From Hydrogenothermaceae bacterium (GTDB lineage Bacteria; Aquificota; Aquificia; Aquificales; Hydrogenothermaceae): a DNA stretch of 39,193 nt. The notes beneath the pieces are model-generated. The model searched no databases, was not told the DNA's origin, and saw only the letters and a program-made list of their open reading frames with translations. Where the stretch lies: assembly GCA_015519975.1 (NCBI GenBank), contig WIAL01000012.1:1-39193 (forward strand). The letters run 5' to 3'. This document shows, piece after piece, positions 9,202 through 17,648 of the stretch (position 1 is the stretch's first letter; each line of letters begins with the position of its first letter). A program made the position numbers and the translations under genes.

Positions 9202-10827
9202 TCAAGTGTCAATACTTAATTTATCTAATTTATTTAAATATGAAGCATTTACAAATGATTCAAAAAGAGGATGTGGAGAAAATGGTTTACTTTTAAATTC
9301 AGGATGGAATTGACACCCAATAAACCATTTATGAGTTGGAATTTCTATTATCTCTGGCAGTTTTTTAGCAACATATTCTCCAGAAACAACAAGCCCCTTT
9401 TCCTCAAGTAAAGGTCTAAACTGAGGATTAAACTCATATCTGTGTCTATGTCTTTCATAAATTTCTTTCCGACCGTAAATTTCATAAGCCTTTGTCCCTT
9501 CTTTTAATGTACATTTATATGCCCCAAGCCTCATAGTACCACCTTTATCCTCAACTTCTTTTTGCTCAGGCATTAAATCAATAACAGGGTAAGGTGTTTG
9601 CGGATCAAACTCTGTAGAGTTAGCTCCTTCAAGTCCTGCAACATTCCTTGCAAATTCTATTACTGCCACCTGCATTCCAAGGCATATACCAAAATATGGA
9701 ATATTATTTTCTCTTGCATACTGTGCTGCTTTTATCTTTCCTTCAACTCCTCTTTCACCAAATCCTCCAGGAACAAGTATTCCATTAATGTTTTTAAATA
9801 CTTCAGAGATATTTTCATCTGTAAGGTCGTCAGATCTTATCCAGTGTAGATTTACTTTCACTTTATTAGCTATAGAAGCATGTATTAATGCCTCATCAAT
9901 ACTTTTATATGCGTCTTTCAATTCCACATATTTCCCAATTATTGCAATATTAACTTCTTTATTAGATTTTTCAATACTGTGTAAAGTGTTTACTATCTTT
10001 TTCCATTTAGACAGGTCAGGCTCCTTATAATCTAAATTTAAATGTTTTGCTAAAACTTCATCAATTTTTTCTTTTTTCAAATGAAGAGGTATTTCATATA
10101 TAGTTTCCAAATCAGGTGCAGACAAAACAGAATCTTCATGAACATTTGTAAAAAGTGCAAGTTTTCTTTTAATAGGTTTTGGAATTGGCTTTTCTGATCT
10201 ACATATTAAAACATCAGGTTGAATACCAATAGCTCTAAGCTCTTTAACAGAATGCTGAGATGGTTTTGTTTTCAGTTCTCCTGCAACTTTTATATAAGGT
10301 ACATACGTCAAATGTATAAATATTGAGTTTTCCCTGCCAAGCTCAAGACCCATCTGGCGTATAGCTTCTAGAAATGGTAAACTTTCTATATCTCCAACAG
10401 TTCCGCCTATTTCTACTATAGTAATTTCTGCATCTTTTGATGCTCTTTCTATAGCTCTTTTTATCTCATTTGTAAAGTGGGGAATTATCTGAACGGTTGC
10501 TCCTAAATATGCCCCCCTTCTTTCTTTTTGAAGTATATTAAAGTAAAGCCTTCCAGAAGTGGCATTGTTATATTTTGTTAAAATAACATTTGTAAATCTC
10601 TCATAATGTCCTAAATCAAGGTCTGTCTCTGCTCCATCCTCAGTAACGTAAACCTCACCGTGCTGGTAAGGGTTCATTGTTCCAGGGTCTATGTTTAAAT
10701 AAGGGTCTAATTTTAGAAAGGTTATTTTATATCCCATTGATTCAAGGATTGCTCCTATTCCTGCCGAAGCAACACCTTTTCCCAGAGAAGATAAAACTCC
10801 TCCTGTTATAAATATAAACTTTTTCAA
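9202..10827 (-). CDS. pyrG: CTP synthase
   Basis: PyrG aminates UTP to CTP using ATP and ammonia from glutamine. The 541-aa protein has the synthetase domain first (ITGGVLSSLGKGVASA from residue 7; KLDPYLNIDPGTMNPYQHGEV; VEIGGTVGDIESLPFLEA) and then a class I glutamine amidotransferase domain with PGGFGERG, the nucleophile in GICLGMQ (Cys382) and FHPEF (His508, Glu510). I start it at TTG 10827, giving the canonical KKFIFITGG opening, with GAGG 8 bases upstream. An in-frame ATG at 10869 would add 14 residues unlike the family. Length fits E. coli PyrG (545). It is the first gene of the - strand cluster with hslU. Confidence 0.97.
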   Translation of the reverse strand: MKKFIFITGGVLSSLGKGVASAGIGAILESMGYKITFLKLDPYLNIDPGTMNPYQHGEVYVTEDGAETDLDLGHYERFTNVILTKYNNATSGRLYFNILQKERRGAYLGATVQIIPHFTNEIKRAIERASKDAEITIVEIGGTVGDIESLPFLEAIRQMGLELGRENSIFIHLTYVPYIKVAGELKTKPSQHSVKELRAIGIQPDVLICRSEKPIPKPIKRKLALFTNVHEDSVLSAPDLETIYEIPLHLKKEKIDEVLAKHLNLDYKEPDLSKWKKIVNTLHSIEKSNKEVNIAIIGKYVELKDAYKSIDEALIHASIANKVKVNLHWIRSDDLTDENISEVFKNINGILVPGGFGERGVEGKIKAAQYARENNIPYFGICLGMQVAVIEFARNVAGLEGANSTEFDPQTPYPVIDLMPEQKEVEDKGGTMRLGAYKCTLKEGTKAYEIYGRKEIYERHRHRYEFNPQFRPLLEEKGLVVSGEYVAKKLPEIIEIPTHKWFIGCQFHPEFKSKPFSPHPLFESFVNASYLNKLDKLSIDT

Positions 10828-10888
10828 GTGCCAATCCTCTAAATTTTTAATAAAAAAATATTTTACCAAAATAAAAGGTCTATAGTTT

Positions 10889-10897
10889 TGATATAAT
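10889..10897 (+). promoter_or_regulatory. Extended -10 promoter before the YfgM-like gene
   Basis: TGATATAAT fits TGnTATAAT, the extended -10 form that needs no strong -35 box. A start near 10904 leaves room for the GAGGT ribosome site at 10909-10913 and the TTG start at 10921. It probably drives the + strand run through purC and beyond. Confidence 0.6.
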
Positions 10898-10920
10898 TAA
10901 ATAAAAAAGAGGTAAAAGAC

Positions 10921-11562
10921 TTGAAAAAAGAAAGACCTCCAATTGAAGAGAATGTAGATCTTGAACTAGAGTATAAACTTTTACATCTGTACGATAGAAT
11001 TAAACCTTATTTAAAACAAATAATAGCTGGATTTATCATTTTAATACTTGCAGTTTTATTCTTTCTTTATTATCAAAATAAAGTGGAAGAGAAAAAAAAT
11101 AAAGCCAGCGCTTTGATATATGAAATCAGCAAAGATATACAAAACAAAAAATACGATGATGCTTTAAAGAAAATAAAGTTCTTCAAGGCAAATTTCGCAG
11201 ATACGGAGTATCTTAAGCTTGTTTATGGATATCAATTAATAATAGAGAAAAATAAAAATAAAATAAATAAAGAGACAGTAAAAAAATTAAAAGAAAAATT
11301 AAGTACTGACCAATCGAAAGGCTACATAACTGAGTTTGAAGGATATTTAGACTATAAAGATAAAAAATATGACAATGCATTATTAAAATTAAACCAAATC
11401 AATCAAAGCAATTTTAACTATTTATCAGCTTTAACATTAAAAGGATTTATTTATAGTAAAAAAGGTAATAAACAAAAAGCAAAAGAAATATTTAACGAAG
11501 TGAAAGAATTTTCAAAAGAAAAGTATAGATATTTTGAATCTTTAGCTAAAGAAAACATTTAG
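10921..11562 (+). CDS. YfgM-like membrane-anchored TPR protein
   Basis: A 213-aa protein with the layout of the TPR_21 / YfgM family: a short cytoplasmic Lys/Glu-rich start (ERPPIEENVDLELEYKLLHLYDRIKPYLKQ), one membrane helix (about residues 34-52, IIAGFIILILAVLFFLYYQ), then an exported helical-repeat domain. Repeats are suggested by paired helices such as KKYDDALKKIKFFKANF, KKYDNALLKLNQINQ and KKGNKQKAKEIFNEVKEF. In E. coli YfgM is a Sec-translocon and periplasmic-chaperone partner; whether that applies here is unproven. The start is TTG with AGAGG 7 bases upstream. purC follows after 10 bases, so it probably leads a + strand operon. Confidence 0.7.
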   Translation: MKKERPPIEENVDLELEYKLLHLYDRIKPYLKQIIAGFIILILAVLFFLYYQNKVEEKKNKASALIYEISKDIQNKKYDDALKKIKFFKANFADTEYLKLVYGYQLIIEKNKNKINKETVKKLKEKLSTDQSKGYITEFEGYLDYKDKKYDNALLKLNQINQSNFNYLSALTLKGFIYSKKGNKQKAKEIFNEVKEFSKEKYRYFESLAKENI

Positions 11563-11572
11563 GAGTCTCAAA

Positions 11573-12283
11573 ATGGAAAAAAAAGAAAAACTTTATGAAG
11601 GAAAAGCCAAGATAATATATGCAACTGATGAACCTGATAAAGTAATCATGTATTTTAAAGACAGTGCTACTGCATTTGATGCTGTTAAAAAAGCACAAAT
11701 AGAGGGAAAAGGAATAATAAACAACACTATAGCTTCTTTCTTTTTTGAACTATTAAAAGAAAAAGGTATTCCAACCCATTACATTAAAAAATTATCAGAT
11801 AGAGAAATGCTCACTTATAAAGTAGAAATTATTCCTGTTGAAGTTGTGGTGAGAAATCTAGCAGCTGGAAGCATAGTAAAAAGACTTGGCATACCTGAAA
11901 GAACTCCTTTCGATCCACCTTTAGTTGAATTTTATTTAAAGAATGATGAGCTTCACGACCCTATAATATGTGAACAGCACATATATGCTATGAAACTGGC
12001 AAAGCCTGAAGAAGTAAAGAAGATGAAAGAGCTTGCTTTAAAAATAAACGATATTTTAAAAGAATTTATGGATAAACATGGAATAATCCTTGTTGATTTT
12101 AAATTAGAATTTGGAAGAAAAGATGGGGAAATAGTTCTTGCTGATGAAATATCTCCAGATACATGTAGATTATGGGATAAAGAAACTGGAGAAAAACTTG
12201 ACAAAGATAGATTCAGATTTGACCTTGGAGATTTAATGGAAGGTTATGAAAAAGTTTTAAAAAAATTAAAGGGGGAAAACTAA
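11573..12283 (+). CDS. purC: SAICAR synthetase (phosphoribosylaminoimidazole-succinocarboxamide synthase)
   Basis: PurC joins aspartate to CAIR with ATP in de novo purine synthesis. The 236-aa length is typical. Motifs seen are LYEGKAKIIYATDEPDKVIMYFKDSATAFD (N-terminal ATP-binding region, residues about 6-35; KGKAK-type loop), EVVVRNLAAGSIVKR (about 87-101), VDFKLEFGR and DEISPDTCRLWD, the substrate and metal-binding block. AGGAG is 7 bases before the ATG. galU starts 1 base after the stop, and the genes around it are unrelated core functions, as is common for dispersed pur genes. Confidence 0.97.
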   Translation: MEKKEKLYEGKAKIIYATDEPDKVIMYFKDSATAFDAVKKAQIEGKGIINNTIASFFFELLKEKGIPTHYIKKLSDREMLTYKVEIIPVEVVVRNLAAGSIVKRLGIPERTPFDPPLVEFYLKNDELHDPIICEQHIYAMKLAKPEEVKKMKELALKINDILKEFMDKHGIILVDFKLEFGRKDGEIVLADEISPDTCRLWDKETGEKLDKDRFRFDLGDLMEGYEKVLKKLKGEN

Positions 12284-12284
12284 A

Positions 12285-13178
12285 ATGAAAGATGTAAAAA
12301 AAGCAGTAATTCCTGTAGCAGGGTTTGGAACAAGATTTTTACCTGCAACTAAAGCAACTCCTAAAGAAATGATGCCAATTGTTGATAAACCAATAATACA
12401 ATATATAGTTGAAGAAGCAGTAGCATCTGGAATTGAAACTATAGTCTTTGTTACTGGAAGACATAAAAGGGCAATAGAAGACCATTTTGATTATGCTCCA
12501 GACTTAGAATATACCCTTGAAAAATCAGGGAAAATAGAACTTTTAGAGCTTATAAGAGAAGTTTCTAATTTAGCAAACTTTGTATATGTAAGACAAAAAG
12601 AACAGCTGGGCCTTGGACATGCAATCTTGACGGCAGAACACGTAATAGGGGATGAACCTTTTGCAGTTATGCTAGGTGATGAGCTGATAATAAACCAAGA
12701 AGAACCAGGATTAAAACAGTTAATAGATGTTTATAAAAAGTTTGGCAAATCAGTTCTTGGCACAACAGAAGTACCTAAAGAAGAAACTTACAAATATGGA
12801 ATAGTTGAAGGTTCATTAATTGAAGACAGTATAAGACTTGTTAATTATATGGTAGAAAAACCTTCTCCTGAAGAAGCACCGTCAAATTCTGCAATAATAG
12901 GAAGATATGTTCTTACACCAAAAATCTTTGATGCATTAAAAAGAACTCCTTTTGGAAAAGGTGGAGAACTTCAATTAACAGATGCTTTAATGACTTTAAG
13001 GCAGGAAGAGGTTATATATTCTAAAGATATTATAGGAAAAAGACACGATACAGGAAATAAAATTGGATATATAAAAGCTATAGTAGATTTTGCCCTTGAA
13101 AGGGAAGATACATCAGAGTTTATGAAAAGCCTTATATTAGAAAAAGCAAAAGAAATAAATGAAAAAGTTCAGGACTAA
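12285..13178 (+). CDS. galU: UTP-glucose-1-phosphate uridylyltransferase
   Basis: GalU makes UDP-glucose from UTP and glucose 1-phosphate for surface polysaccharides and glycosylated lipids. The 297-aa protein carries the nucleotidyltransferase signature AVIPVAGFGTRFLPATKATPKEMMPIVDKP starting at residue 7, with the GFGTR loop at 13-17. Further blocks are VRQKEQLGLGHAI, FAVMLGDELI (metal-binding Asp), VEKPSPEEAPSNSAIIGRYVL and GKGGELQLTDAL. All agree with bacterial GalU rather than RmlA or GlmU. GGGGG is 8 bases before the ATG, sharing the end of purC. The last 20 bases overlap rsmA. Confidence 0.96.
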   Translation: MKDVKKAVIPVAGFGTRFLPATKATPKEMMPIVDKPIIQYIVEEAVASGIETIVFVTGRHKRAIEDHFDYAPDLEYTLEKSGKIELLELIREVSNLANFVYVRQKEQLGLGHAILTAEHVIGDEPFAVMLGDELIINQEEPGLKQLIDVYKKFGKSVLGTTEVPKEETYKYGIVEGSLIEDSIRLVNYMVEKPSPEEAPSNSAIIGRYVLTPKIFDALKRTPFGKGGELQLTDALMTLRQEEVIYSKDIIGKRHDTGNKIGYIKAIVDFALEREDTSEFMKSLILEKAKEINEKVQD

Positions 13179-13929
13179 AAAAAGATTCGGCCAGCACCTC
13201 CTCATTTCTGAGGGGGTTATATCTAAAATAGTTGATACTATTGATGTAAAACCAGAAGATATAATTGTTGAAATAGGTGTTGGAACAGGACAACTTACAC
13301 AGGAAATATTAAAAAGAAATCCTAAAAAACTTTATGGTATTGAAATAGATGAAACAGCTTATCCTATAATTGAAGAACGATTTAAAGAGTTTGAAAATTT
13401 TGAGCTTATTAAAAAAGATTTTTTTGATGTAAACTTATATGAAATTGCAGAAAACCAAAAAATAAAACTAGTTGGTAATCTTCCTTACAACGTTTCATCA
13501 CTGATACTTATCAACACAGCATTTTATATAGACATCTTAGAAAGAACAGTTTTCATGCTCCAAAAAGAAGTAGCAGAAAAACTAATAGCAAAACCAAAAA
13601 CAAAAAGCTACACATTTTTAACTATTTTTATACAAACATTCTTTGAAGTTGAATATATTATGAGTGTTCCAGCAAGATTTTTCTCTCCACCTCCTAAAGT
13701 AACCTCTGCAGTTATCAGAATGTTTCCTAAAAAAAATTATCCTAAGATTGATAAAAAAGATTTCAAAAACTTTGTATCATCTTTATTTTCAAACAGAAGG
13801 AAGATGCTTAGAACAAAAGTAGATGAAAATTTTTTAAAATCCTTAAATATTCCTCCAACTGCAAGGGTTGAAGAGCTTAAACCTGAAGATTTTCTAAGAT
13901 TATACGAAAAAATAAAACAAATAACTTGA
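13159..13929 (+). CDS. rsmA: 16S rRNA (adenine1518-N6/adenine1519-N6)-dimethyltransferase
   Basis: RsmA/KsgA dimethylates two adjacent adenines in helix 45 of 16S rRNA late in 30S assembly, using S-adenosylmethionine. The 256-aa protein opens with KKFRTKKRFGQHLLIS, the KsgA N-terminus. The SAM loop is VEIGVGTGQLT (about 37-47), the acidic strand end YGIEID (59-64) and the catalytic NLPY motif (107-110). The C-terminal domain has PPPKVTSAVIR and FSNRRKML. The ATG lies inside galU (20-base overlap) with only an AAAGAA-type weak ribosome site, so translation is probably coupled to galU. Confidence 0.96.
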   Translation: MKKFRTKKRFGQHLLISEGVISKIVDTIDVKPEDIIVEIGVGTGQLTQEILKRNPKKLYGIEIDETAYPIIEERFKEFENFELIKKDFFDVNLYEIAENQKIKLVGNLPYNVSSLILINTAFYIDILERTVFMLQKEVAEKLIAKPKTKSYTFLTIFIQTFFEVEYIMSVPARFFSPPPKVTSAVIRMFPKKNYPKIDKKDFKNFVSSLFSNRRKMLRTKVDENFLKSLNIPPTARVEELKPEDFLRLYEKIKQIT

Positions 13930-13983
13930 ATTTTTCAGCAGTTTTATTAAAATATAGCAAAATTTTTATATTAATGAGGGAAA

Positions 13984-14265
13984 ATGGTTATAGGAAGCAT
14001 TGTTTTAGACCTTTATATCCCACATGCAGGGTCATTAAAGGAAAAAAGAATGGTTGTACGTTCATTAAAAGAAAAACTTAAATCAAAATTTAATGTATCT
14101 GTTTCTGAAGTAGGAAATCAGGATTTATGGCAGTCTGCAAATATAGCTGTAGTTTTTGTATCACCAGAAAAAAAGCAAACAGAAAAAATAATGCAGTCAA
14201 TAATTAATTTTGTGGAAACAAATTTTCCAGATATTTATATTAATATTTATAAGGAGCTAATATAA
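13984..14265 (+). CDS. DUF503 (YlxP-like) family protein
   Basis: A 93-aa protein that fits DUF503: an N-terminal strand VIGSIVLDLYIPHAGSLKEKRMVVRSLKEKLKSKFNVSVSEVGNQDLWQ split by the family's conserved SLKEKR and EVG...DLWQ features, then AVVFVSPEKKQTEKIMQSIINFVETNF. In many bacteria the family lies near translation factors such as rbfA/infB; its role is not established. GAGGG sits about 4 bases before the ATG, a short spacing. The stop's last base overlaps the EVE gene's ATG, so the two are probably cotranslated. Confidence 0.85.
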   Translation: MVIGSIVLDLYIPHAGSLKEKRMVVRSLKEKLKSKFNVSVSEVGNQDLWQSANIAVVFVSPEKKQTEKIMQSIINFVETNFPDIYINIYKELI

Positions 14266-14660
14266 TGGCAAAATACTACCTTTTAAAAACTGAGCCAATA
14301 GAGTATTCTTATAATGACTTAGAAAAAGAAGGGAAAACTGTCTGGGATGGAGTAAAAAATAAGTTTGCATTAAAATTTGTAAAGCAAATGAAGCCGGGAG
14401 ATTTAGCTTTTATTTATCACACGGGAAAAGAAAAACAAATAGTAGGACTGGCTGAGGTTATAAGTGAGCCTTATGAAGATAAAAATGGACTGCCTGTTGT
14501 TGATGTTAAACCTGTAAGAAAATTTTCAAAACCTTTAACATTAAAAGAAATTAAAAGTATGGATGACTTTAAAGATTTTTACCTTGTAAAAATGCCAAGA
14601 CTTTCTGTAATGGAATTACCTGAAAATTTAGCAAAGAAAATACTTGAACTTGTAGATTAA
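14265..14660 (+). CDS. EVE domain protein
   Basis: A 131-aa protein that is a single EVE domain, a PUA-like fold thought to recognise modified bases in nucleic acids. Features are KYYLLKTEPIEYSYNDL at the start, TVWDGVKNKFALKFVKQMKPGDLAFIYHTGKEKQIVGLAEVISEPYEDKNG in the middle, VVDVKPVRKFSKPLTLKEIK, and the terminal MPRLSVMELPENLAKKIL. The family normally has WxGVRNxxAxNxL here; this copy has WDGVKNKFALKF. AAGGAG is 8 bases before the ATG. Standing next to a DUF503 gene and rsmA suggests an RNA-related role, but no partner modification enzyme is present. Confidence 0.9.
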   Translation: MAKYYLLKTEPIEYSYNDLEKEGKTVWDGVKNKFALKFVKQMKPGDLAFIYHTGKEKQIVGLAEVISEPYEDKNGLPVVDVKPVRKFSKPLTLKEIKSMDDFKDFYLVKMPRLSVMELPENLAKKILELVD

Positions 14661-15532
14661 TCAGAGAAAATAGAGTTAGATAGTTTTTTTGTAGCCTCAA
14701 TCAATTGTTTCTGATTAACCTTTGCATACCTTGCAGTTGTTAAAGGAGAAGCATGTCCTAAAAGTTCCTGTATTACTCTAAGTTCTGCTCCTGACTGAAG
14801 TGCAAGGGTAGCAGCTGTATGTCTGAGCTTGTGAGGATGAAGTATAACACCTGCTTTTTTACCTATATTTATAATTCTTCTCCATAAAGAGTGATAAGAT
14901 ATAGGAAATATGGGGCTAACTTTATATTTTTTTAAATAATTAAATAGTTCTTCAAGTACATTTTCAGATAAAGGTACTATTCTTTCTTTATTCCCTTTTC
15001 CTAAAACCTTTATGTAAGCAATATCTCCGTCCTGCAAACTCTCAATGTAATCTATGTTAAACAGCTGTCCGTTTCTTTCAATTACAATATTTTCTCTTCT
15101 AATGTTTAAAATTTCTGCAGATCTTAGCCCTGTTGTAAGTAAAATTTTTATAATTAATTTGTCCATAATATTATCTGTATTTTCAAGGATTCTTTTTATC
15201 TCTTCATGGGTTAGTGAAGAAGGTATTTTATTTGAAACTTTTGGTCTGTGGGATTTTGTTATAGGAGAAGAAGAGATAAGTTCTAAATCTATTAAATACT
15301 GGAAAAAAGAGTTTAAACAGGCAAGTTTTCGTGCAATTGTAGATGACTTTAGCCTTCTTGACTGCAAAACCATTCTAAATTTTGCAATATCAGCTTTTGT
15401 TATACTTTCAACATCTTTATCATTTGTTATTTGCGCAAACTGTTTTAAATCTACTTGGTAATTTCTCACAGTATTTGGTGATTTATCTGCTAAATAAGAC
15501 AGATAAAGCTCTGCACACTCGCTAATCTTCAT
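14657..15532 (-). CDS. XerC/XerD-type tyrosine recombinase
   Basis: A 291-aa site-specific recombinase, probably resolving chromosome dimers at dif. The N-terminal core-binding domain (residues 1-85) includes SPNTVRNYQVDLKQF. The catalytic domain has all six expected residues: Arg137 (TGLRSAEIL), Lys179 (GKGNKERIVPL), His234 and Arg237 (HPHKLRHTAATL), His260 (LLGHASPLTT) and nucleophile Tyr269. The middle strand pair is about ten residues longer than in E. coli XerC/D. GGAG lies 5 bases before ATG 15532, and the start overlaps the ubiX end by 11 bases. I see no attachment sites, phage genes or direct repeats nearby, so I favour a housekeeping Xer over a mobile-element integrase. Confidence 0.92.
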   Translation of the reverse strand: MKISECAELYLSYLADKSPNTVRNYQVDLKQFAQITNDKDVESITKADIAKFRMVLQSRRLKSSTIARKLACLNSFFQYLIDLELISSSPITKSHRPKVSNKIPSSLTHEEIKRILENTDNIMDKLIIKILLTTGLRSAEILNIRRENIVIERNGQLFNIDYIESLQDGDIAYIKVLGKGNKERIVPLSENVLEELFNYLKKYKVSPIFPISYHSLWRRIINIGKKAGVILHPHKLRHTAATLALQSGAELRVIQELLGHASPLTTARYAKVNQKQLIEATKKLSNSIFSD

Positions 15533-16100
15533 CTTCTCTCCATTTTTTATAAAGATTATGCTGAATTCTAAAGCTGTCTAAAACTTTTCCTACAACAAAA
15601 TTTACCACCTCATCAACAGTTTTAGGGTTGTGATAAAATCCAGGAGAAGCTGGGGAAACAACTGCTCCTGCCTGTAAAAGTTTTTCCATATTCTTAACAT
15701 GAATAAGTGAAAATGGCATTTCTCTAATAAGAAGATAAAGTTTAACCTTTTCCTTTAAAGCTATATCTGCAACCCTGTGTATCAGGTTATAATTTACTCC
15801 ATTTGCAACAGCTCCTAAGGTAGACATTGAACAGGGAGCAATTATGACGCCTTCAGTTTCAATAATCCTTGACCCGCTTGCAATAGACGCTGACATATCA
15901 TTAACATTTATCAGTTTTACATTTTGGTTGATAATATTTTTTATATCTTTTTTAGATATTCCTTCTTCTCTTTCAAGTACAAGATAGCCATTATTTGATA
16001 TTAATAGATACACAAAGCTTTCCTTAGAAAGCTGTTCAAGAAGTTTTAATCCATATCTTACACCGCTTGCACCAGTAATGCATAAAACATATTTTTTCAA
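15522..16100 (-). CDS. ubiX: Flavin prenyltransferase (UbiX/Pad family)
   Basis: UbiX attaches a dimethylallyl group to FMN, making the prenylated flavin that UbiD-type decarboxylases need. The 192-aa protein begins KKYVLCITGASGVRYGLKLLEQL, the UbiX FMN-binding opening. It also has ASIASGS (about 74-80), IAPCSMSTLGAVANGVNYNLIHRVADIALKE (about 91-121), LLIREMPFSLIHVKNM and PASPGFYHNPKTVDEVVNFVVGKVLD, all typical. The start is TTG at 16100 with GAGG 10 bases upstream. Its 3' end overlaps the xer gene start. No ubiD is in the window. Confidence 0.95.
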   Translation of the reverse strand: MKKYVLCITGASGVRYGLKLLEQLSKESFVYLLISNNGYLVLEREEGISKKDIKNIINQNVKLINVNDMSASIASGSRIIETEGVIIAPCSMSTLGAVANGVNYNLIHRVADIALKEKVKLYLLIREMPFSLIHVKNMEKLLQAGAVVSPASPGFYHNPKTVDEVVNFVVGKVLDSFRIQHNLYKKWREDED

Positions 16101-16102
16101 GT

Positions 16103-16108
16103 TATAAT
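16103..16108 (+). promoter_or_regulatory. -10 box placed for a leaderless CPBP protease transcript
   Basis: TATAAT ends 7 bases before ATG 16116, so transcription from it would start at or next to the A of the start codon. The bases between (AACCTCT) carry no + strand ribosome site. There is no clear -35 box. The same region, read on the - strand, holds the GAGG site of ubiX. Confidence 0.45.
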
Positions 16109-16115
16109 AACCTCT

Positions 16116-16622
16116 ATGGGTTTTATACTGCTTTATATTTTCTTAATTATAAGTCTAATTTTAGCAAAGTTAAATGGATATTTTTACATATTATCTGCCT
16201 TTGTATTAGTTTCTCCTTTAGTTTTTTACAAACTTGATAAATTTGGACTTTTTTCAATTAAAGGAATCATTTACGGATTTGCCGCCTCGGCTGTATATTT
16301 TCCATTTTTAAATTTTAGCTTAATTCCTATTAATCAAATTACACAGGTCTTTCTTGAGGAAGTATTTTTTAGAGGATACATACAAAATGAGTTTTTTAAA
16401 AAGTTTAATATTCACATATCCATTCTTTTAACCTCTATTTTATTTACTATTCCTCATTTAATTACAAATTTTTCAGTATTTTCACTCTTAACATTCTTTC
16501 CTTCAATTGTTTTCGGTTACTTATATTACTATTCTAAAAGTATATGGACTTCTGCCATTTTTCACTTTTTCTCAAACTGGTTTTTCTTAAGTAATTACAT
16601 GCTTCTCCAAAAAATAATATAA
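16116..16622 (+). CDS. CPBP intramembrane metalloprotease (CAAX protease/Abi family)
   Basis: A 168-aa, very hydrophobic protein with about five membrane helices. The family's metal and catalytic motifs are intact: EExxxR as LEEVFFRGY (Glu81, Glu82, Arg86), FxxxH as FTIPH (His114) and HxxxN as HFFSN (His150, Asn154). Bacterial members include prenyl-protein-type proteases, bacteriocin-immunity proteins and others, so the substrate cannot be named. The gene is divergent from ubiX with a 15-base gap. The ATG has no ribosome site and a -10 box sits just upstream. DedA follows after 30 bases. Confidence 0.87.
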   Translation: MGFILLYIFLIISLILAKLNGYFYILSAFVLVSPLVFYKLDKFGLFSIKGIIYGFAASAVYFPFLNFSLIPINQITQVFLEEVFFRGYIQNEFFKKFNIHISILLTSILFTIPHLITNFSVFSLLTFFPSIVFGYLYYYSKSIWTSAIFHFFSNWFFLSNYMLLQKII

Positions 16623-16652
16623 TAATTACAAGCTTTTAACGGAGGTTCAACA

Positions 16653-17225
16653 ATAGAGTCTTTAGAACATTTTTTACAAAATTATGGATATATAGCTGTT
16701 TTAATAGGCACATTTTTAGAAGGAGAGGTTTTTCTTTTAATAGTTGGAATATTTGTTAAATTGAACTATTTAAATCCTGTTCTGTCGTGGTTTATGGCAA
16801 TACTGGGAGCTTTATTTCACGAAGTTATTTATTTTTTCCTAGGAAAATGGAAAGGAAGAGAATTTTTGCTTAAAAATTCCTACACTCGCAAGAAATACAG
16901 AAAAGCAAAGAAACTTATAGAAAGGTACGGCGTATTTTCTATATTCATTATTCGTTTTATGTATGGGATGAGGATTGTACCTATGGTTTTTATGGGTGCA
17001 GTTGGGTATAACACTTATAAATTCTTATTTTTTAATATTTTATCCCTTACAATATGGGCAGCTATTTATATATATTTAGGTTACTTATTTGGAAAAGCTG
17101 CAGAAATATTTTTTGGAAAAGCTAAAGAGTACTACTTTATAATAGCGGGCAGCATATTTTTAATAGCCACCCTTATTCTGCTGTTTTTTAGTTTAAAAAA
17201 TAAATTACTTAACAACAAGAACTGA
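16653..17225 (+). CDS. DedA family membrane protein, apparent ATA start codon
   Basis: DedA/SNARE-associated proteins are inner-membrane proteins, some of which move phospholipids or undecaprenyl phosphate between leaflets. Starting at ATA 16653 gives 190 aa, the normal length. It begins ESLEHFLQNYGYIAVLIGTF then LEGEVFLLIVGIFVKLNYLN, clearly the DedA N-terminus, and continues with AILGALFHEVIYFFLGKWKG and the conserved IIRFMYGMRIVPMVFMGAVG block. There is no ATG, GTG or TTG in frame between the upstream stop (16623-16625) and TTG 16761, which would remove 36 conserved residues including the first membrane segment. GGAGG at 16641-16645 is 7 bases before the ATA, an ideal distance. Either ATA is used or a point change or sequencing error altered the start. 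The last 21 bases overlap the usp gene. Confidence 0.85.
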   Translation: MESLEHFLQNYGYIAVLIGTFLEGEVFLLIVGIFVKLNYLNPVLSWFMAILGALFHEVIYFFLGKWKGREFLLKNSYTRKKYRKAKKLIERYGVFSIFIIRFMYGMRIVPMVFMGAVGYNTYKFLFFNILSLTIWAAIYIYLGYLFGKAAEIFFGKAKEYYFIIAGSIFLIATLILLFFSLKNKLLNNKN

Positions 17226-17639
17226 CTGATTTGCATATTTAACTAAATTTCCTGCTGTGCTTCCAAGTAAAAGTTTCTTAAATCCACCTTTTCCTCTATA
17301 TCCTACAACAATTAAATCACAGTTATTTTCATCAGCGTAATCCATAAGCTCTTCTGCAGGTTCTCCTTCCAAAATCTTAACTGCAGGTTCTATACCATTT
17401 TCCCTGGCAAAATCGGCTGCTTCTTTTAAACAAGGTTTTACTTTTTCTATCTGCTCCATTTCATACTGCTCTATATCCTCAGGGGGGATATAATCAATTG
17501 CTGCAAGTTCGATAGGCTTCACAACAGCAACAATATTCAGTTTTGCACCAAGTATCTTTGCCAGTTCCACAGCCTTTTTTAAAGCTTTTTTACTTGAATC
17601 AGAACCATCTACGCCTACTAAAATGTTTTTAAATGCCAT
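17205..17639 (-). CDS. Universal stress protein (UspA family)
   Basis: A 144-aa single-domain Usp. It opens FKNILVGVDGSDSSKKALKKAVELAKILGAKLNIV, the family start. Near the C-terminus VGYRGKGGFKKLLLGSTAGNLV gives the G-x2-G-x9-G(S/T) nucleotide motif of ATP-binding members. AGGAGG is 6 bases before the ATG at 17639. It follows the DUF481 gene (10-base gap) on the - strand, so both may share a transcript beginning at the TPR gene. It converges with dedA with a 21-base overlap. Confidence 0.94.
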   Translation of the reverse strand: MAFKNILVGVDGSDSSKKALKKAVELAKILGAKLNIVAVVKPIELAAIDYIPPEDIEQYEMEQIEKVKPCLKEAADFARENGIEPAVKILEGEPAEELMDYADENNCDLIVVGYRGKGGFKKLLLGSTAGNLVKYANQSVLVVK

Positions 17640-17648
17640 TTTTTCCTC